Below, in pieces: positions 45,727 through 54,739 of a stretch of DNA of 64,000 nucleotides. The stretch's first letter is position 1, and each line of letters opens with the position of its first letter. The notes below the pieces were generated by a model. The model worked only from the letters and a program-made list of their open reading frames with translations. It ran no database searches and was not told the origin of the DNA. Source of the DNA: Dokdonella sp. (GTDB taxonomy: Bacteria > Pseudomonadota > Gammaproteobacteria > Xanthomonadales > Rhodanobacteraceae); contig NZ_JAHCAP010000015.1 of the NCBI RefSeq assembly GCF_019634815.1, positions 18,473 to 82,472 on the forward strand, read 5' to 3'. Both the position numbers and the translations under genes were made by a program.

Positions 45727-47634
45727 TTGCCGGTGGCGCAAGGTAGCGGACGGCGCTTCTCGAATCTGCGGCCGGACAAGGTCCTGGCACTGCAGAAGGG
45801 CCGCTTGCGTCAGATCATCTGGCTGGTGATCGCGGCGCTTCTGGTGTTCTGCGTGACCAATTTCACGCGCGGCACCACGATCAACCTCGCTTTCGATCTG
45901 GGCCTGATCGTGATGCTGCTGCTGGCGCATCGCTGGAACCAGCAGGGCCGGCTTGAGTTGGCGGCCGCCTGGATGATCGTGACCCTGCTGGTCGGCTTGT
46001 GCGGCTTGATGGCCGTCGACCAGGGCCTGTACGACGAGGTTCCGCTGGCATTCCCGGCCCTGCTGGTTTTCGCCGGCATGTTCGGCTCGCGCAAGTTGCT
46101 GGTGATGCTGATGGTGGTGATGCTGGCCGTGCTGGCGGCTTTGTATGCCCTGCACGAGGCGGGGATCCTGCTCAGCGTGCCGCGTCCGCTCAATTGGCGA
46201 CGGCCGCTGGCAATGATCCTGATCATCGTCTTCAGCGGTTTCTTCGTGTGGCTGCTCGCGGGGGACCTGCTGCGCAACATGGTGCGACTGGAAGCGGAAA
46301 AGCTTGCCTTGCAAGCCTCGCGCGAACGCATCGCCCTGATGGCCCGGCACGACAGTCTCACCGGGCTGCCCAATCGCAGTCTGGCGATGGAGCAGTTGCA
46401 GTACCTGCTGGGCAAGCCGCGCCGCGGCCAGGACATGATCGCGGTGATGTTCCTCGATCTGGACAACTTCAAGACCATCAATGATTCACTCAGCCATTCG
46501 GCAGGCGATGAATTGCTGTGCAAGGTTGGTGAAGCGCTGAGCCTGGCCGTGCGCGGCAGCGACATGGCGGCGCGCATGTCGGGTGACGAATTCCTGATCG
46601 TGCTCGGTGACCTCGAGAATGAGGATGCGGCGGCGGATACGGCGACGCGGATCTTGCAGGCACTGAGCCAGCCGTTCGTGCTCGACGGCGTCGAGGTGCC
46701 GATCACGGCCTCGCTCGGCATCGCGCTGGCACCGCGCGATGGCAACGAGCCGGCGGTTCTGCTCAAGCATGCTGATCTGGCGATGTACCAAGCCAAGGAT
46801 GCCGGCCGCAACGCGTTTCGCTTTTTCGATGCCAGCGTGAATCAAGGCATACTCGAGCATCTGCAAATCGCCTCGGGCCTGCATGCGGCGCTCGCCCATG
46901 ACGAGCTCGAGGTCCACTACCAACCCAAGTTCGATTTGGGCAGCGGGCGCGTGGTCGGAGCCGAAGCGCTGCTGCGCTGGCCGCGGCCCGATGCCGCGCC
47001 GGTGTCGGTGCACCGCATCATCGAAGTGGCTGAGCGCAGCGGCCTGATTCACGAAGTCGGTGCCTGGGTGCTGCGCCAGGCCTGCGATGCCGCCCGCGAA
47101 TGGCGCCGCGCCGGGCTCGGTGAGCTGGCGGTGTCGGTCAATGTGTCGCCTCTGCAGTTCCGTCGTGGCGACCTCGAAGCCACGATCCGCGAGGCGCTCG
47201 CCGCGAGCGCACTCGAACCCGGCAACCTCGAACTCGAAATGACCGAGTCGACCTTTGCCGACACCCCCGACCTGATTGGCGTGTTGCGGCGTCTGGGCGA
47301 ACTTGGCGTGCGCATCACGATCGACGATTTCGGAACCGGCTATTCCAACCTTGCCTACCTGCAACGATTCGCCGTGCATTCGCTCAAGATCGACCAGTCG
47401 TTCGTGCGCAATCTGGGCAGCAGTGCGCAGGATGAGGGGCTGGTGCGGGCGATCATCGAGATGTCCCATTGCCTGGGTATGCAGGCGACCGCCGAGGGCA
47501 TCGAGGATGCACAGTCGCTGGCGCGGCTGCGCGACTTCGGCTGTGAATTCGGTCAAGGCTTCCTGTGGGCGCCGGCCTTGCCGATCGATCAATTCATCGC
47601 CTTCGTGCGTGAGCGCCACGCGGCTGCCGGGTGA
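45727..47634 (+). CDS. membrane GGDEF-EAL protein (c-di-GMP turnover)
   Basis: About 635 residues from TTG at 45727. Six hydrophobic helices (about residues 30-190) form a membrane sensor; a GGDEF domain follows with the motif SGDEF (first Gly is Ser; such variants are often active) and DLDNFKTINDSLSHSAGDELL. The EAL domain has GAEALLRW, NVSPLQF, DDFGTGYSN and KIDQSF, so phosphodiesterase activity is likely. The start is uncertain: the frame is open to 45547 but non-coding in base use. A 14-codon frame at 45674, with GGAGG upstream, ends just before. Divergent from ohrR. Confidence 0.85.
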   Translation: MPVAQGSGRRFSNLRPDKVLALQKGRLRQIIWLVIAALLVFCVTNFTRGTTINLAFDLGLIVMLLLAHRWNQQGRLELAAAWMIVTLLVGLCGLMAVDQGLYDEVPLAFPALLVFAGMFGSRKLLVMLMVVMLAVLAALYALHEAGILLSVPRPLNWRRPLAMILIIVFSGFFVWLLAGDLLRNMVRLEAEKLALQASRERIALMARHDSLTGLPNRSLAMEQLQYLLGKPRRGQDMIAVMFLDLDNFKTINDSLSHSAGDELLCKVGEALSLAVRGSDMAARMSGDEFLIVLGDLENEDAAADTATRILQALSQPFVLDGVEVPITASLGIALAPRDGNEPAVLLKHADLAMYQAKDAGRNAFRFFDASVNQGILEHLQIASGLHAALAHDELEVHYQPKFDLGSGRVVGAEALLRWPRPDAAPVSVHRIIEVAERSGLIHEVGAWVLRQACDAAREWRRAGLGELAVSVNVSPLQFRRGDLEATIREALAASALEPGNLELEMTESTFADTPDLIGVLRRLGELGVRITIDDFGTGYSNLAYLQRFAVHSLKIDQSFVRNLGSSAQDEGLVRAIIEMSHCLGMQATAEGIEDAQSLARLRDFGCEFGQGFLWAPALPIDQFIAFVRERHAAAG

Positions 47635-47706
47635 GCGCGACCGACCTTCGGCGCGGGCCTGCTCGCGTATGATCGTTATACCGATCACTCACGCACGGGA
47701 CGACAG

Positions 47707-49173
47707 GTGGAAGAACAATTGCGGCGCACCAAGATCATCGCCACGCTCGGGCCGGCCACGGATGCGCCGGGTGCGCTGCTCAAGGTACTCGCCGAAGGCG
47801 TCAACGTCGTGCGGCTCAATCTCTCGCATGGCAGCGGCGATGATCATCGCGCGCGGGCGCAGGCGGTGCGTGCGGCGGCGCGTGAGCTCAAGATCGAAGT
47901 CGGCATCCTGGCCGACCTGCAGGGTCCGAAGATCCGCATCGAACGCTTTGCCGACGGTCCGATCGAACTGGCGTCGGGCGCGCCGTTTGCGCTCGACTGC
48001 CGCGCCGATGCGCCACCGGGTGATGCCACGCGCGTGGGGGTGTCTTACCTCGACCTCTGGCGTGACGTGAAACCCGGCGATGTGCTGTTGCTCGACGATG
48101 GCCTGGTGTCGCTGGAAGTGGTCGAGGTCGGCAAGGCGCGCGTGGACTGCGTGGTGCTTGCCGGTGGACGATTGTCCGATCGCAAGGGCATCAACCGTCT
48201 TGGCGGTGGTCTCACCGTGGCAGCGTTGTCAGAGAAGGATCGCAACGACATCCGCCTTGCCGCCGAGCTGGGGGTGGACTTTCTCGCCGTGTCCTTCGTC
48301 AAGACCGCGCAGGACATCGAAACCGCACGCGACCTCCTGCGGCAGGCCGGTGGTGAGGCCGCGCTGGTGGCCAAGATCGAGCGCGCCGAGGCGATCGACA
48401 ACCTTGCCGAAATCGTGGAAATCTCCGATGCGGTGATGGTCGCGCGCGGCGATCTGGGCGTGGAAATCGGTGATGCCGAGTTGCCCGGTCTGCAGAAGAA
48501 GATCATCCGCGATGCCCTGCGCGGCAGCCGCATCGTCATCACCGCGACGCAGATGATGCAGTCGATGGTCGAGTCGCCGATTCCCACGCGCGCCGAAGTA
48601 CTCGATGTCGCCAATGCCGTGATCGACGGAACCGATGCGGTGATGCTGTCGCAGGAGACCGCGGCCGGAAAGCATCCGGCGCTCGCGGTCGCGGCGATGC
48701 GGCGCGTGTGCCTTGGTGCCGAACGCCAGTTCCAGCCGGTCGAAAACCTTGCCCCGGGCATGCACCGGCTCGATCGAGCCGATCAGGCAATCGCCCTTGC
48801 CGCGATGTTCCTGGCCGGACAGATCAGCGTGCGCGCGATCGTCGCGCTGACCGAAAGCGGCGCAACCGCACAATGGCTGTCACGCTTCCGATCGACCGTG
48901 CCGATCTACGCATTGTCGCGCAATGCCGCCGCAAGGCGCCGCATGCTGCTCTATCGCGACGTGTATCCGGTTGATTTCGACGCGCGCGACGCCGGGCCGA
49001 CGCAGGCAGTGCGCGAGGCGCTTGCGCATCTGTTTGCGCTGGGTCGTCTGGGCGTGGGGGATCGCGTGCTGGTGACCACGGGGGACCACACCGGGCAGTT
49101 GGGTGGCACCAACACGCTCAAGCTCTTGCAGCTCGGCGCCAATGGCGTGGTCGAGGGCCTGAGCGGCTTGTAG
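47707..49173 (+). CDS. pyk: pyruvate kinase
   Basis: A 488-residue enzyme making ATP and pyruvate from PEP. Motifs: RRTKIIATLGPAT, NVVRLNLSHG, ADLQGPKIR, DFLAVSFVKT, LVAKIERAEA, MVARGDLGVE, ATQMMQSM and MLSQETAAGK. The start is GTG at 47707, with a weak upstream purine box. Part of the glycolytic set scattered here (pfp, pgk, fba). It follows the GGDEF-EAL gene by about 70 nt. Confidence 0.95.
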   Translation: MEEQLRRTKIIATLGPATDAPGALLKVLAEGVNVVRLNLSHGSGDDHRARAQAVRAAARELKIEVGILADLQGPKIRIERFADGPIELASGAPFALDCRADAPPGDATRVGVSYLDLWRDVKPGDVLLLDDGLVSLEVVEVGKARVDCVVLAGGRLSDRKGINRLGGGLTVAALSEKDRNDIRLAAELGVDFLAVSFVKTAQDIETARDLLRQAGGEAALVAKIERAEAIDNLAEIVEISDAVMVARGDLGVEIGDAELPGLQKKIIRDALRGSRIVITATQMMQSMVESPIPTRAEVLDVANAVIDGTDAVMLSQETAAGKHPALAVAAMRRVCLGAERQFQPVENLAPGMHRLDRADQAIALAAMFLAGQISVRAIVALTESGATAQWLSRFRSTVPIYALSRNAAARRRMLLYRDVYPVDFDARDAGPTQAVREALAHLFALGRLGVGDRVLVTTGDHTGQLGGTNTLKLLQLGANGVVEGLSGL

Positions 49174-49398
49174 CGCCGGATGTCGGGCGCGATGGCGGGG
49201 GCACCTCGACTGCACTCGCCTCGGCCTTGCGCCATGCATCGCAGCGGATGGTCGAAATCGCGCCTGGGCCGACGCGATAGCGACGCAGGTGATGCCGGCG
49301 CCATCCTGAATCGCGGCACTGGTTTCGCGGCGCCCGGGCGGGCATTGGCCTAGAATGGGCGCCATGCTCGTCCGAGCAAGCCTTCGAGGAGTCCGCCC

Positions 49399-49839
49399 AT
49401 GAAGCATCTGGCGTTTGCCGTTCTTGCATTCGGACTCATTGCCGGCGCGCGCGCCCAGTCGATTGATGCGCCCAAGGTCGTCGTGCCCGACAAGCTGGCC
49501 GACTACTGGGTGCTCATCAACAGTTCGGTCGAGGCCGATGTACCCAACATCGCCAAGAACATTCACGCGCCGGGTTGCGCGGCGGTTTCGTTCGTGGTCG
49601 ACAAGAACGGCAGCACCAGCCAGATCAAGGTGCAGCGCGTGGTGCCCGCGGGGGATTTGGGCCGCATCGCCGAAAGCATGGCCAGGCACATGCGCTTCGA
49701 GCCGAGCGTGGCCAATTCCGGGCGCAGCCGCGTATTCAGTTGGCTGATTTTTCCATTCAATTCGCCCGCTGACGCCACCGCGCGCAGCGACATGATGAAG
49801 CCCTGCGCGATCGACAAGCTCGGCTGGGACGACCGATGA
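49399..49839 (+). CDS. periplasmic TonB C-terminal-domain-like protein
   Basis: A 146-residue protein with a signal peptide (cleavage near ARA-Q). The central part, CAAVSFVVDKNGSTSQIKVQRVVP then MARHMRFEP, has the fold pattern of TonB C-terminal domains, but there is no N-terminal anchor or Pro-rich linker as in true TonB. It may bind a periplasmic partner. GAGGAG precedes the ATG by 8 nt. Unrelated by sequence to the kinase that follows 77 nt later. Confidence 0.75.
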   Translation: MKHLAFAVLAFGLIAGARAQSIDAPKVVVPDKLADYWVLINSSVEADVPNIAKNIHAPGCAAVSFVVDKNGSTSQIKVQRVVPAGDLGRIAESMARHMRFEPSVANSGRSRVFSWLIFPFNSPADATARSDMMKPCAIDKLGWDDR

Positions 49840-49916
49840 GGTGAACGCGCAACAGGGGGCGCCAGCATGAACAGGGGCCGGTCGGCCGACTGCATGGACG
49901 GACGCGGGGGCGGGTG

Positions 49917-52900
49917 ATGGATTACCGCGTCTGCAGCCAATGCGGCAGCCTTGCCAGTGGCAGCGAAGCCAAGTGCCTGCACTGCGGCGGGGTTGTGCAA
50001 TATTCCGATGCAAGCGTGTTCATCGGCCGCAGCTTCGGCAAGTTCGAGCTGGTCGACGTGATCGGCCGCGGTGGCATGGGCGTGGTGCTCAAGGGGCGCC
50101 ACGTCACGCTCGGCCACCCCGTCGCGGTCAAGGTGTTGCTCCCCGGCCTGGGCGATCCGACTTTCGGTGAGCGCTTCCTGCGCGAGGCCAAGCTGCTGGC
50201 CGAAGTACGCCATCCCAACATCGTCGAGGTGCACGACTTCGACATCGCTCCCGGTGGCGTGCCGTACTACGTGATGGAGTACCTGCACGGCGAGACGCTT
50301 GCCGCCGAGCTCAACCGTTCGCCGCAGGGCATCGGTTGGCAGCGCGCGATGATGATCACGCGCGGTGTCGCCGATGCGCTCACTGCGGCGCACGAACACA
50401 ATGTCGTGCATCGCGATCTCAAGCCCGAGAACGTGTTCATCACGCGGACCGGCTCGCTCGAACGCATCAAACTGCTCGATTTCGGCATTGCGCGGCCGCT
50501 CGATGAGACCGATACCTCGGGCTCGCTCACACAGACCGGGCATGTGATTGGCACCCCGCGCTATTTCGCGCCCGAGCAGTTCTACGGTTATCCCGTCAGC
50601 GCGGCGACCGACCAGTACGCATTGGCACTGGTAGTGGCCGAGATGCTCAGCGGCCGCCCGCTGCGTGACGCGCATTCGCTGGGCGAAGTCACGCTCGATG
50701 GCATCGGTCGCGTCACTGAAAAGCTGGTCACGCGCCTGCCGGCGGGAACTGCGCCCGCTGCGATCGATGCGCTTTCCCGTGCCTTGGCCACCGATTCGAC
50801 GCGCCGATTTGCCAGTGTCGCGGAATTCGCGATCGCACTTGGCGCGATGCCCACGCAACAGGCGACGATGCCCGTGCCCACGCGTCGATCCGTGCCCGCG
50901 CCAGTCGAGCCGGCCACGCGTCTGAGCCGAACCCGCAGCGGCACCTGGCACGAGAGCCTGAGCCGCAGGCTCAGCACGGTCTGGCAGGCGGTCAGTGCCA
51001 ACGTGCCCCTGGCGGTACGCAAGAAGCGCCCGCTCGGCCTGGCTGCGCTTGCCGCCGGCGGCCTGCTCGTCGCCGTGATCGCCTGGGGTCTGCTGCGCTC
51101 GCCACCTGCGGACACCACCGCTGCGGACAGCACGCCTGCAGTTCCAGTCGCGCCGGGTTCCAGCACTGATTCCGATGCTCTGCCGGAACCGGCAACCCGA
51201 ATCGTGCAGTGGTTGCGCGCGCGCTCAAGCTCGAGTGTGCCGATCGATGCGCGCGGCATCCTCATGCGTGTCAACGACATCGTCGTGCTTACTGCGGCCA
51301 ATGGCTGGTACCTGCATCGGGTGCGCGGCGAAGGCGTGACCAGTCGTGTCGATTTGCCGGCCGGCCGACGTCTGCTCGGCGCACTTGATGGTGCCCGTCT
51401 GGCTGCGCTCGAGGGGAATATCGTGTTGTCGATCGACCCGATCGAAGGCGGCAGCCAGAAACTGGCAACGCTGCCAGCCGAAATCGATCGCGATGCACGC
51501 CTGTGGCTTGCGCCGGATGCACATACGCTGGTGGTCGCGCAGGGCAGCGATCTGGGCGTCTATCGGATCGACGGCGACAGCCTGCGCAGCGTCGGCCGCC
51601 TGCCCGCCGATGGCGACGCCGCTGCGGTGGCGCTCTCGCGCAACTGGATCGCGGTCGCCACCCGTGGCGCGGCGCGCATGCATGTCTACCGCACGAGCGA
51701 TGCGGTGCAGGTGCTCGATCAGCCGCTCGACGCCGGGCAGGTGCGTGATCTGCGCGTACTCGACGTGCCGGCGCGGGTGGCGGTGGCAAGCAACGGCCCG
51801 GAAGTCCACGTGTTCGCGCTCGACGAGAGTGCGCCGCGGCGGTCGTTCTCGCTGCAGGGTGGCGCGCAGTCCCTGGCCTGGGTGCCCGACTACCCGAGCC
51901 TGCTCGTCGCCGGAGACAGCGGCCTGTCGCTGTGGCGTGATCCGGCTTTCGTCGATGAACGGCATGCCGATGCCAAGCTCGAGCGCGGCACCGCCTTCGT
52001 CGACGGACAGGGCCTGCTGCTGCTCGATTCGATCAGCCACACCCTGCGTCAATTCGACTATGGCACCTTGCCGATCGCTGTCGAGCACGTGATCGGCAAG
52101 AGCGAGGCCTGGGCCGTACACGTCGATGCGGTGACCCATGCGGTCTATGTCGGCGCGCGTGATGGTTCGATCCATGCGCTGGTCGACGGCAAGGTCAGCC
52201 ACCATCCCCTGCATGCCGACGGCGTGACGGCGCTGGTCGGCGATGCCGGCCATCTCGCCAGCGCATCCGATGATCGCACCCTGGCGATTTGGCGCCTGCC
52301 CGACATGACCGTGCAGTGGCGGTCGCGCGGCCATGATTTTCTCGTAAACCAGTTGCAGGTGCAGGGCAATGCGTTGTGGTCGAGTTCCTCGGACGGCACG
52401 CTCAAGCGCTGGCATTGGCCCACGCTCGAGGCCGAAGAGACGATCGATCTGCGTGCCATCACCGGTCGTCGCCTGAATCTGCATGCCTTCCACATCGATG
52501 CCAATGCGACGCATGCGCTGATTGGCACCTGGAACAACACCGTGGTGGCGCTGGAACGCGCGCCCGGCAAGGACTGGACCGACACCCTGTTCACGGTCGA
52601 GAGCAGCGGCGGCTATCACGTCGTGGCGCTCCCCGGCGTGGCTCTGCAGCTGGTGCAGGGTACGGCGCCGGCACGCATGTACGCCTATGACGAAAAAACG
52701 CACCAGCTCCATGACCTGCCCGATTTTGGCGCCGACTTTTATGCCCTGGTCGCCGATGGCAGCGGCAGCGCCGCCTATGCGCTGGGCACCGGTGCCATCG
52801 CGCGCTATCAGTTGATGCGTGACCCCGAAGGCGCGCCGCGCTGGGCGGCCTCGATGGCAATGCGCAGTGATCTGCGCCAGATCGGCGCCGCCGATTACGA

Positions 52901-53024
52901 TGTTTCGCGCCACTTCCTGTGGTTGGCCGACAGCGATGGACGCCTGCTTGGCATTGATACCGAGGCAGCACGGCTGCCGCCGCCGGTGATTGGCTCGGCC
53001 GTCGTGCGCCCGGCAGGGCATTGA
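49917..53024 (+). CDS. membrane serine/threonine protein kinase with beta-propeller sensor
   Basis: A 1035-residue protein. An N-terminal zinc ribbon (Cys6, Cys9, Cys20, Cys23) precedes the Hanks kinase domain: IGRGGMGVV, AVKVLL, VVHRDLKPEN, LLDFGIA and FAPEQF. All catalytic residues are there. One membrane helix (about residues 370-390, AALAAGGLLVAVIAWGLL) separates a Thr-rich linker and a long periplasmic region of WD40/PQQ-like repeats (about 600 residues). It should phosphorylate cytoplasmic proteins in response to an external signal. ATG 49917 chosen over GTG 49914. No phosphatase gene is adjacent. Confidence 0.9.
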   Translation: MDYRVCSQCGSLASGSEAKCLHCGGVVQYSDASVFIGRSFGKFELVDVIGRGGMGVVLKGRHVTLGHPVAVKVLLPGLGDPTFGERFLREAKLLAEVRHPNIVEVHDFDIAPGGVPYYVMEYLHGETLAAELNRSPQGIGWQRAMMITRGVADALTAAHEHNVVHRDLKPENVFITRTGSLERIKLLDFGIARPLDETDTSGSLTQTGHVIGTPRYFAPEQFYGYPVSAATDQYALALVVAEMLSGRPLRDAHSLGEVTLDGIGRVTEKLVTRLPAGTAPAAIDALSRALATDSTRRFASVAEFAIALGAMPTQQATMPVPTRRSVPAPVEPATRLSRTRSGTWHESLSRRLSTVWQAVSANVPLAVRKKRPLGLAALAAGGLLVAVIAWGLLRSPPADTTAADSTPAVPVAPGSSTDSDALPEPATRIVQWLRARSSSSVPIDARGILMRVNDIVVLTAANGWYLHRVRGEGVTSRVDLPAGRRLLGALDGARLAALEGNIVLSIDPIEGGSQKLATLPAEIDRDARLWLAPDAHTLVVAQGSDLGVYRIDGDSLRSVGRLPADGDAAAVALSRNWIAVATRGAARMHVYRTSDAVQVLDQPLDAGQVRDLRVLDVPARVAVASNGPEVHVFALDESAPRRSFSLQGGAQSLAWVPDYPSLLVAGDSGLSLWRDPAFVDERHADAKLERGTAFVDGQGLLLLDSISHTLRQFDYGTLPIAVEHVIGKSEAWAVHVDAVTHAVYVGARDGSIHALVDGKVSHHPLHADGVTALVGDAGHLASASDDRTLAIWRLPDMTVQWRSRGHDFLVNQLQVQGNALWSSSSDGTLKRWHWPTLEAEETIDLRAITGRRLNLHAFHIDANATHALIGTWNNTVVALERAPGKDWTDTLFTVESSGGYHVVALPGVALQLVQGTAPARMYAYDEKTHQLHDLPDFGADFYALVADGSGSAAYALGTGAIARYQLMRDPEGAPRWAASMAMRSDLRQIGAADYDVSRHFLWLADSDGRLLGIDTEAARLPPPVIGSAVVRPAGH

Positions 53025-53165
53025 AACCCCGGCGCCACGGGCCAGCAGCCCGCGTTCCGGCGCGCTGCCGATCCATCCCGAGTCCTCGGCAAGCGCGGCC
53101 GCATCTGGCCTATAATCGTCGGTTGTTTCGGCGCCTTGTGCGCCCATTTTCCCACGGAGTCCTTG

Positions 53166-54176
53166 ATGAGCATCGAAGAGCTTGAAAGCATCGCCCAGGC
53201 GATGGTGGCACCGGGCAAGGGCATCATTGCAATCGACGAATCGACCGCGACGATCAAGAAGCGCTTCGACTCGGTCAACGTGCCCAATACCGAGGAAAAC
53301 CGCCGTGCCTACCGCGAGATGCTGCTGACTGCGCCCAAGTTGGGCGAGCACATCTCCGGCGCGATCCTCTACGACGAAACCATTCGTCAGGCCACCAAGG
53401 CCGGCGTGCCGTTCACCAAGGTCATGCTCGATGCCGGCATCCTGCCCGGCATCAAGGTCGATCTGGGCGCCAAGCCGCTGGCCGGTTTTCCGGGCGAATT
53501 GGTCACCGAAGGCCTCGATGGCCTGCGTGAGCGGCTGGCCGAATATGCCAAGCTCGGCGCCCGATTCGCCAAGTGGCGTGCGGTCATCACCATTGGTGAA
53601 GACACACCCAGCGGCACCTGCATCGAAGCCAATTCGCATGCGCTCGCGCGCTATGCCGCGCTGTGCCAGGAAGCGGGCATCGTGCCGATGGTCGAGCCCG
53701 AAGTGCTGATGGACGGCGATCACGACATCGACGTCTGCTACGAAGTCACCGAAGCCACGCTGCGCTCGCTGTTCGGCGCGCTCTACGAGCAGAATGTCCT
53801 GCTCGAGGGCACGATCCTCAAGGCCAGCATGGTCGTCTCGGGCAAGGACTGCCCCGATCAGGCCGATGTCGAGGAAGTTGCCGAGGCGACAATCCGATGC
53901 CTCAAGGCGGCGGTGCCGGCCTCGCTGCCGGGCATCGTGTTCCTCTCTGGCGGCCAGAGCGACGAGCAGGCCACCGCGCATCTCAACGCGATGAACCAGA
54001 TGGGTCCGCATCCGTGGCCGCTGTCGTTTTCCTACGGTCGCGCGATGCAGTCGGCGGCACTCAAACTGTGGGCCAAGGACATGCAGGCCAACTTCGCCGA
54101 TGCGCAGAAGACCGTGTTCGCGCGTGCGCGCGACAACGGCCTCGCCGCACTGGGGCAGTGGAAGAAGTCGGCCTGA
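53166..54176 (+). CDS. fba: class I fructose-bisphosphate aldolase
   Basis: A 336-residue class I (Schiff-base) aldolase of the animal/plant type. GKGIIAIDEST at the N-terminus, KWRAVITIGE, the EPEVLMDGDHD region, and the reactive Lys in LLEGTILKASMV, with FLSGGQSDEQA and SFSYGRAMQ. It splits or makes fructose-1,6-bisphosphate and would work with PPi-PFK in both directions. GGAG lies 7 nt before the ATG at 53166. A good terminator follows. Confidence 0.94.
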   Translation: MSIEELESIAQAMVAPGKGIIAIDESTATIKKRFDSVNVPNTEENRRAYREMLLTAPKLGEHISGAILYDETIRQATKAGVPFTKVMLDAGILPGIKVDLGAKPLAGFPGELVTEGLDGLRERLAEYAKLGARFAKWRAVITIGEDTPSGTCIEANSHALARYAALCQEAGIVPMVEPEVLMDGDHDIDVCYEVTEATLRSLFGALYEQNVLLEGTILKASMVVSGKDCPDQADVEEVAEATIRCLKAAVPASLPGIVFLSGGQSDEQATAHLNAMNQMGPHPWPLSFSYGRAMQSAALKLWAKDMQANFADAQKTVFARARDNGLAALGQWKKSA

Positions 54177-54214
54177 TTCAGGCGATCCGCAAGGATCTCA
54201 TCGGCAAGATGAAG

Positions 54215-54237
54215 ACGGGCGCCGCGGCGCCCGTTTT
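54215..54237 (+). terminator. intrinsic terminator after the aldolase
   Basis: An 8-bp stem ACGGGCGC / GCGCCCGT with a short loop is followed by TTTT. It lies 38 nt past the aldolase stop and fits a rho-independent terminator. Confidence 0.85.
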
Positions 54238-54316
54238 CATTGCGGCTTGGGCGCAGCGCGTTCGGCAAAGCCCGCTATCATCGAGTCGGTAATGTGCTGA
54301 TTCCGGGAGATCGGCA

Positions 54317-54649
54317 ATGAGCGGCAAGTACATCGCACGACCGATGTTTCTGATCCTGCTGGCCTGCCCACTGCTCGCTGCAGGCGAGACGGGTGGCAAA
54401 AGTGCAGCGCAGTGCGTCCAGGCCGCGCAGGAAGCGCTGCGAAACGCGCATCAAGCGCTGGGTGCGCCCATCGGCAACGATGATCCGACGCTCGAGCGGA
54501 TCGTCGAGACAGCCAAGGGCGATCTTCGCAAGCTCGTCTGGGGTGATCCGCAGGTGCGAGTGACGACCAGCGTGGCCTCGGGCCGGATCAGGATCTGGGC
54601 CAGTTGCGCCGGCGAGGAACTGCGCAGCGAGTGGACCCCGCAAGATTGA
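54317..54649 (+). CDS. small secreted protein, unknown function
   Basis: A 110-residue protein with a signal peptide (cleavage near LAAG-E) and two cysteines (AAQCVQAA and WASCAGEE) that could form a disulfide. The core is helical then beta. No family recognised. GGGAG lies about 8 nt before the ATG. It converges on cysK, with a hairpin between the two. Confidence 0.65.
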   Translation: MSGKYIARPMFLILLACPLLAAGETGGKSAAQCVQAAQEALRNAHQALGAPIGNDDPTLERIVETAKGDLRKLVWGDPQVRVTTSVASGRIRIWASCAGEELRSEWTPQD

Positions 54650-54680
54650 GCGAACGCCGCGGTGCGGTTCGCTGAAACCA

Positions 54681-54705
54681 ATGGCCCGACGCAGCATCGG
54701 GCCAT
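54681..54705. terminator. bidirectional hairpin terminator
   Basis: A perfect 9-bp stem (ATGGCCCGA / TCGGGCCAT) with a 7-nt loop lies between the small secreted protein and cysK, which converge. No T-run is present. Confidence 0.6.
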
Positions 54706-54739
54706 CAAGTCGTGATCGTGCGTGGCGCAGCCCTTGGTC

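Noticed and set aside
51225..54011. A 928-codon open frame opposite the Ser/Thr kinase and aldolase
   Set aside because: It mirrors the GC-rich third-position pattern of the forward genes and matches no family.
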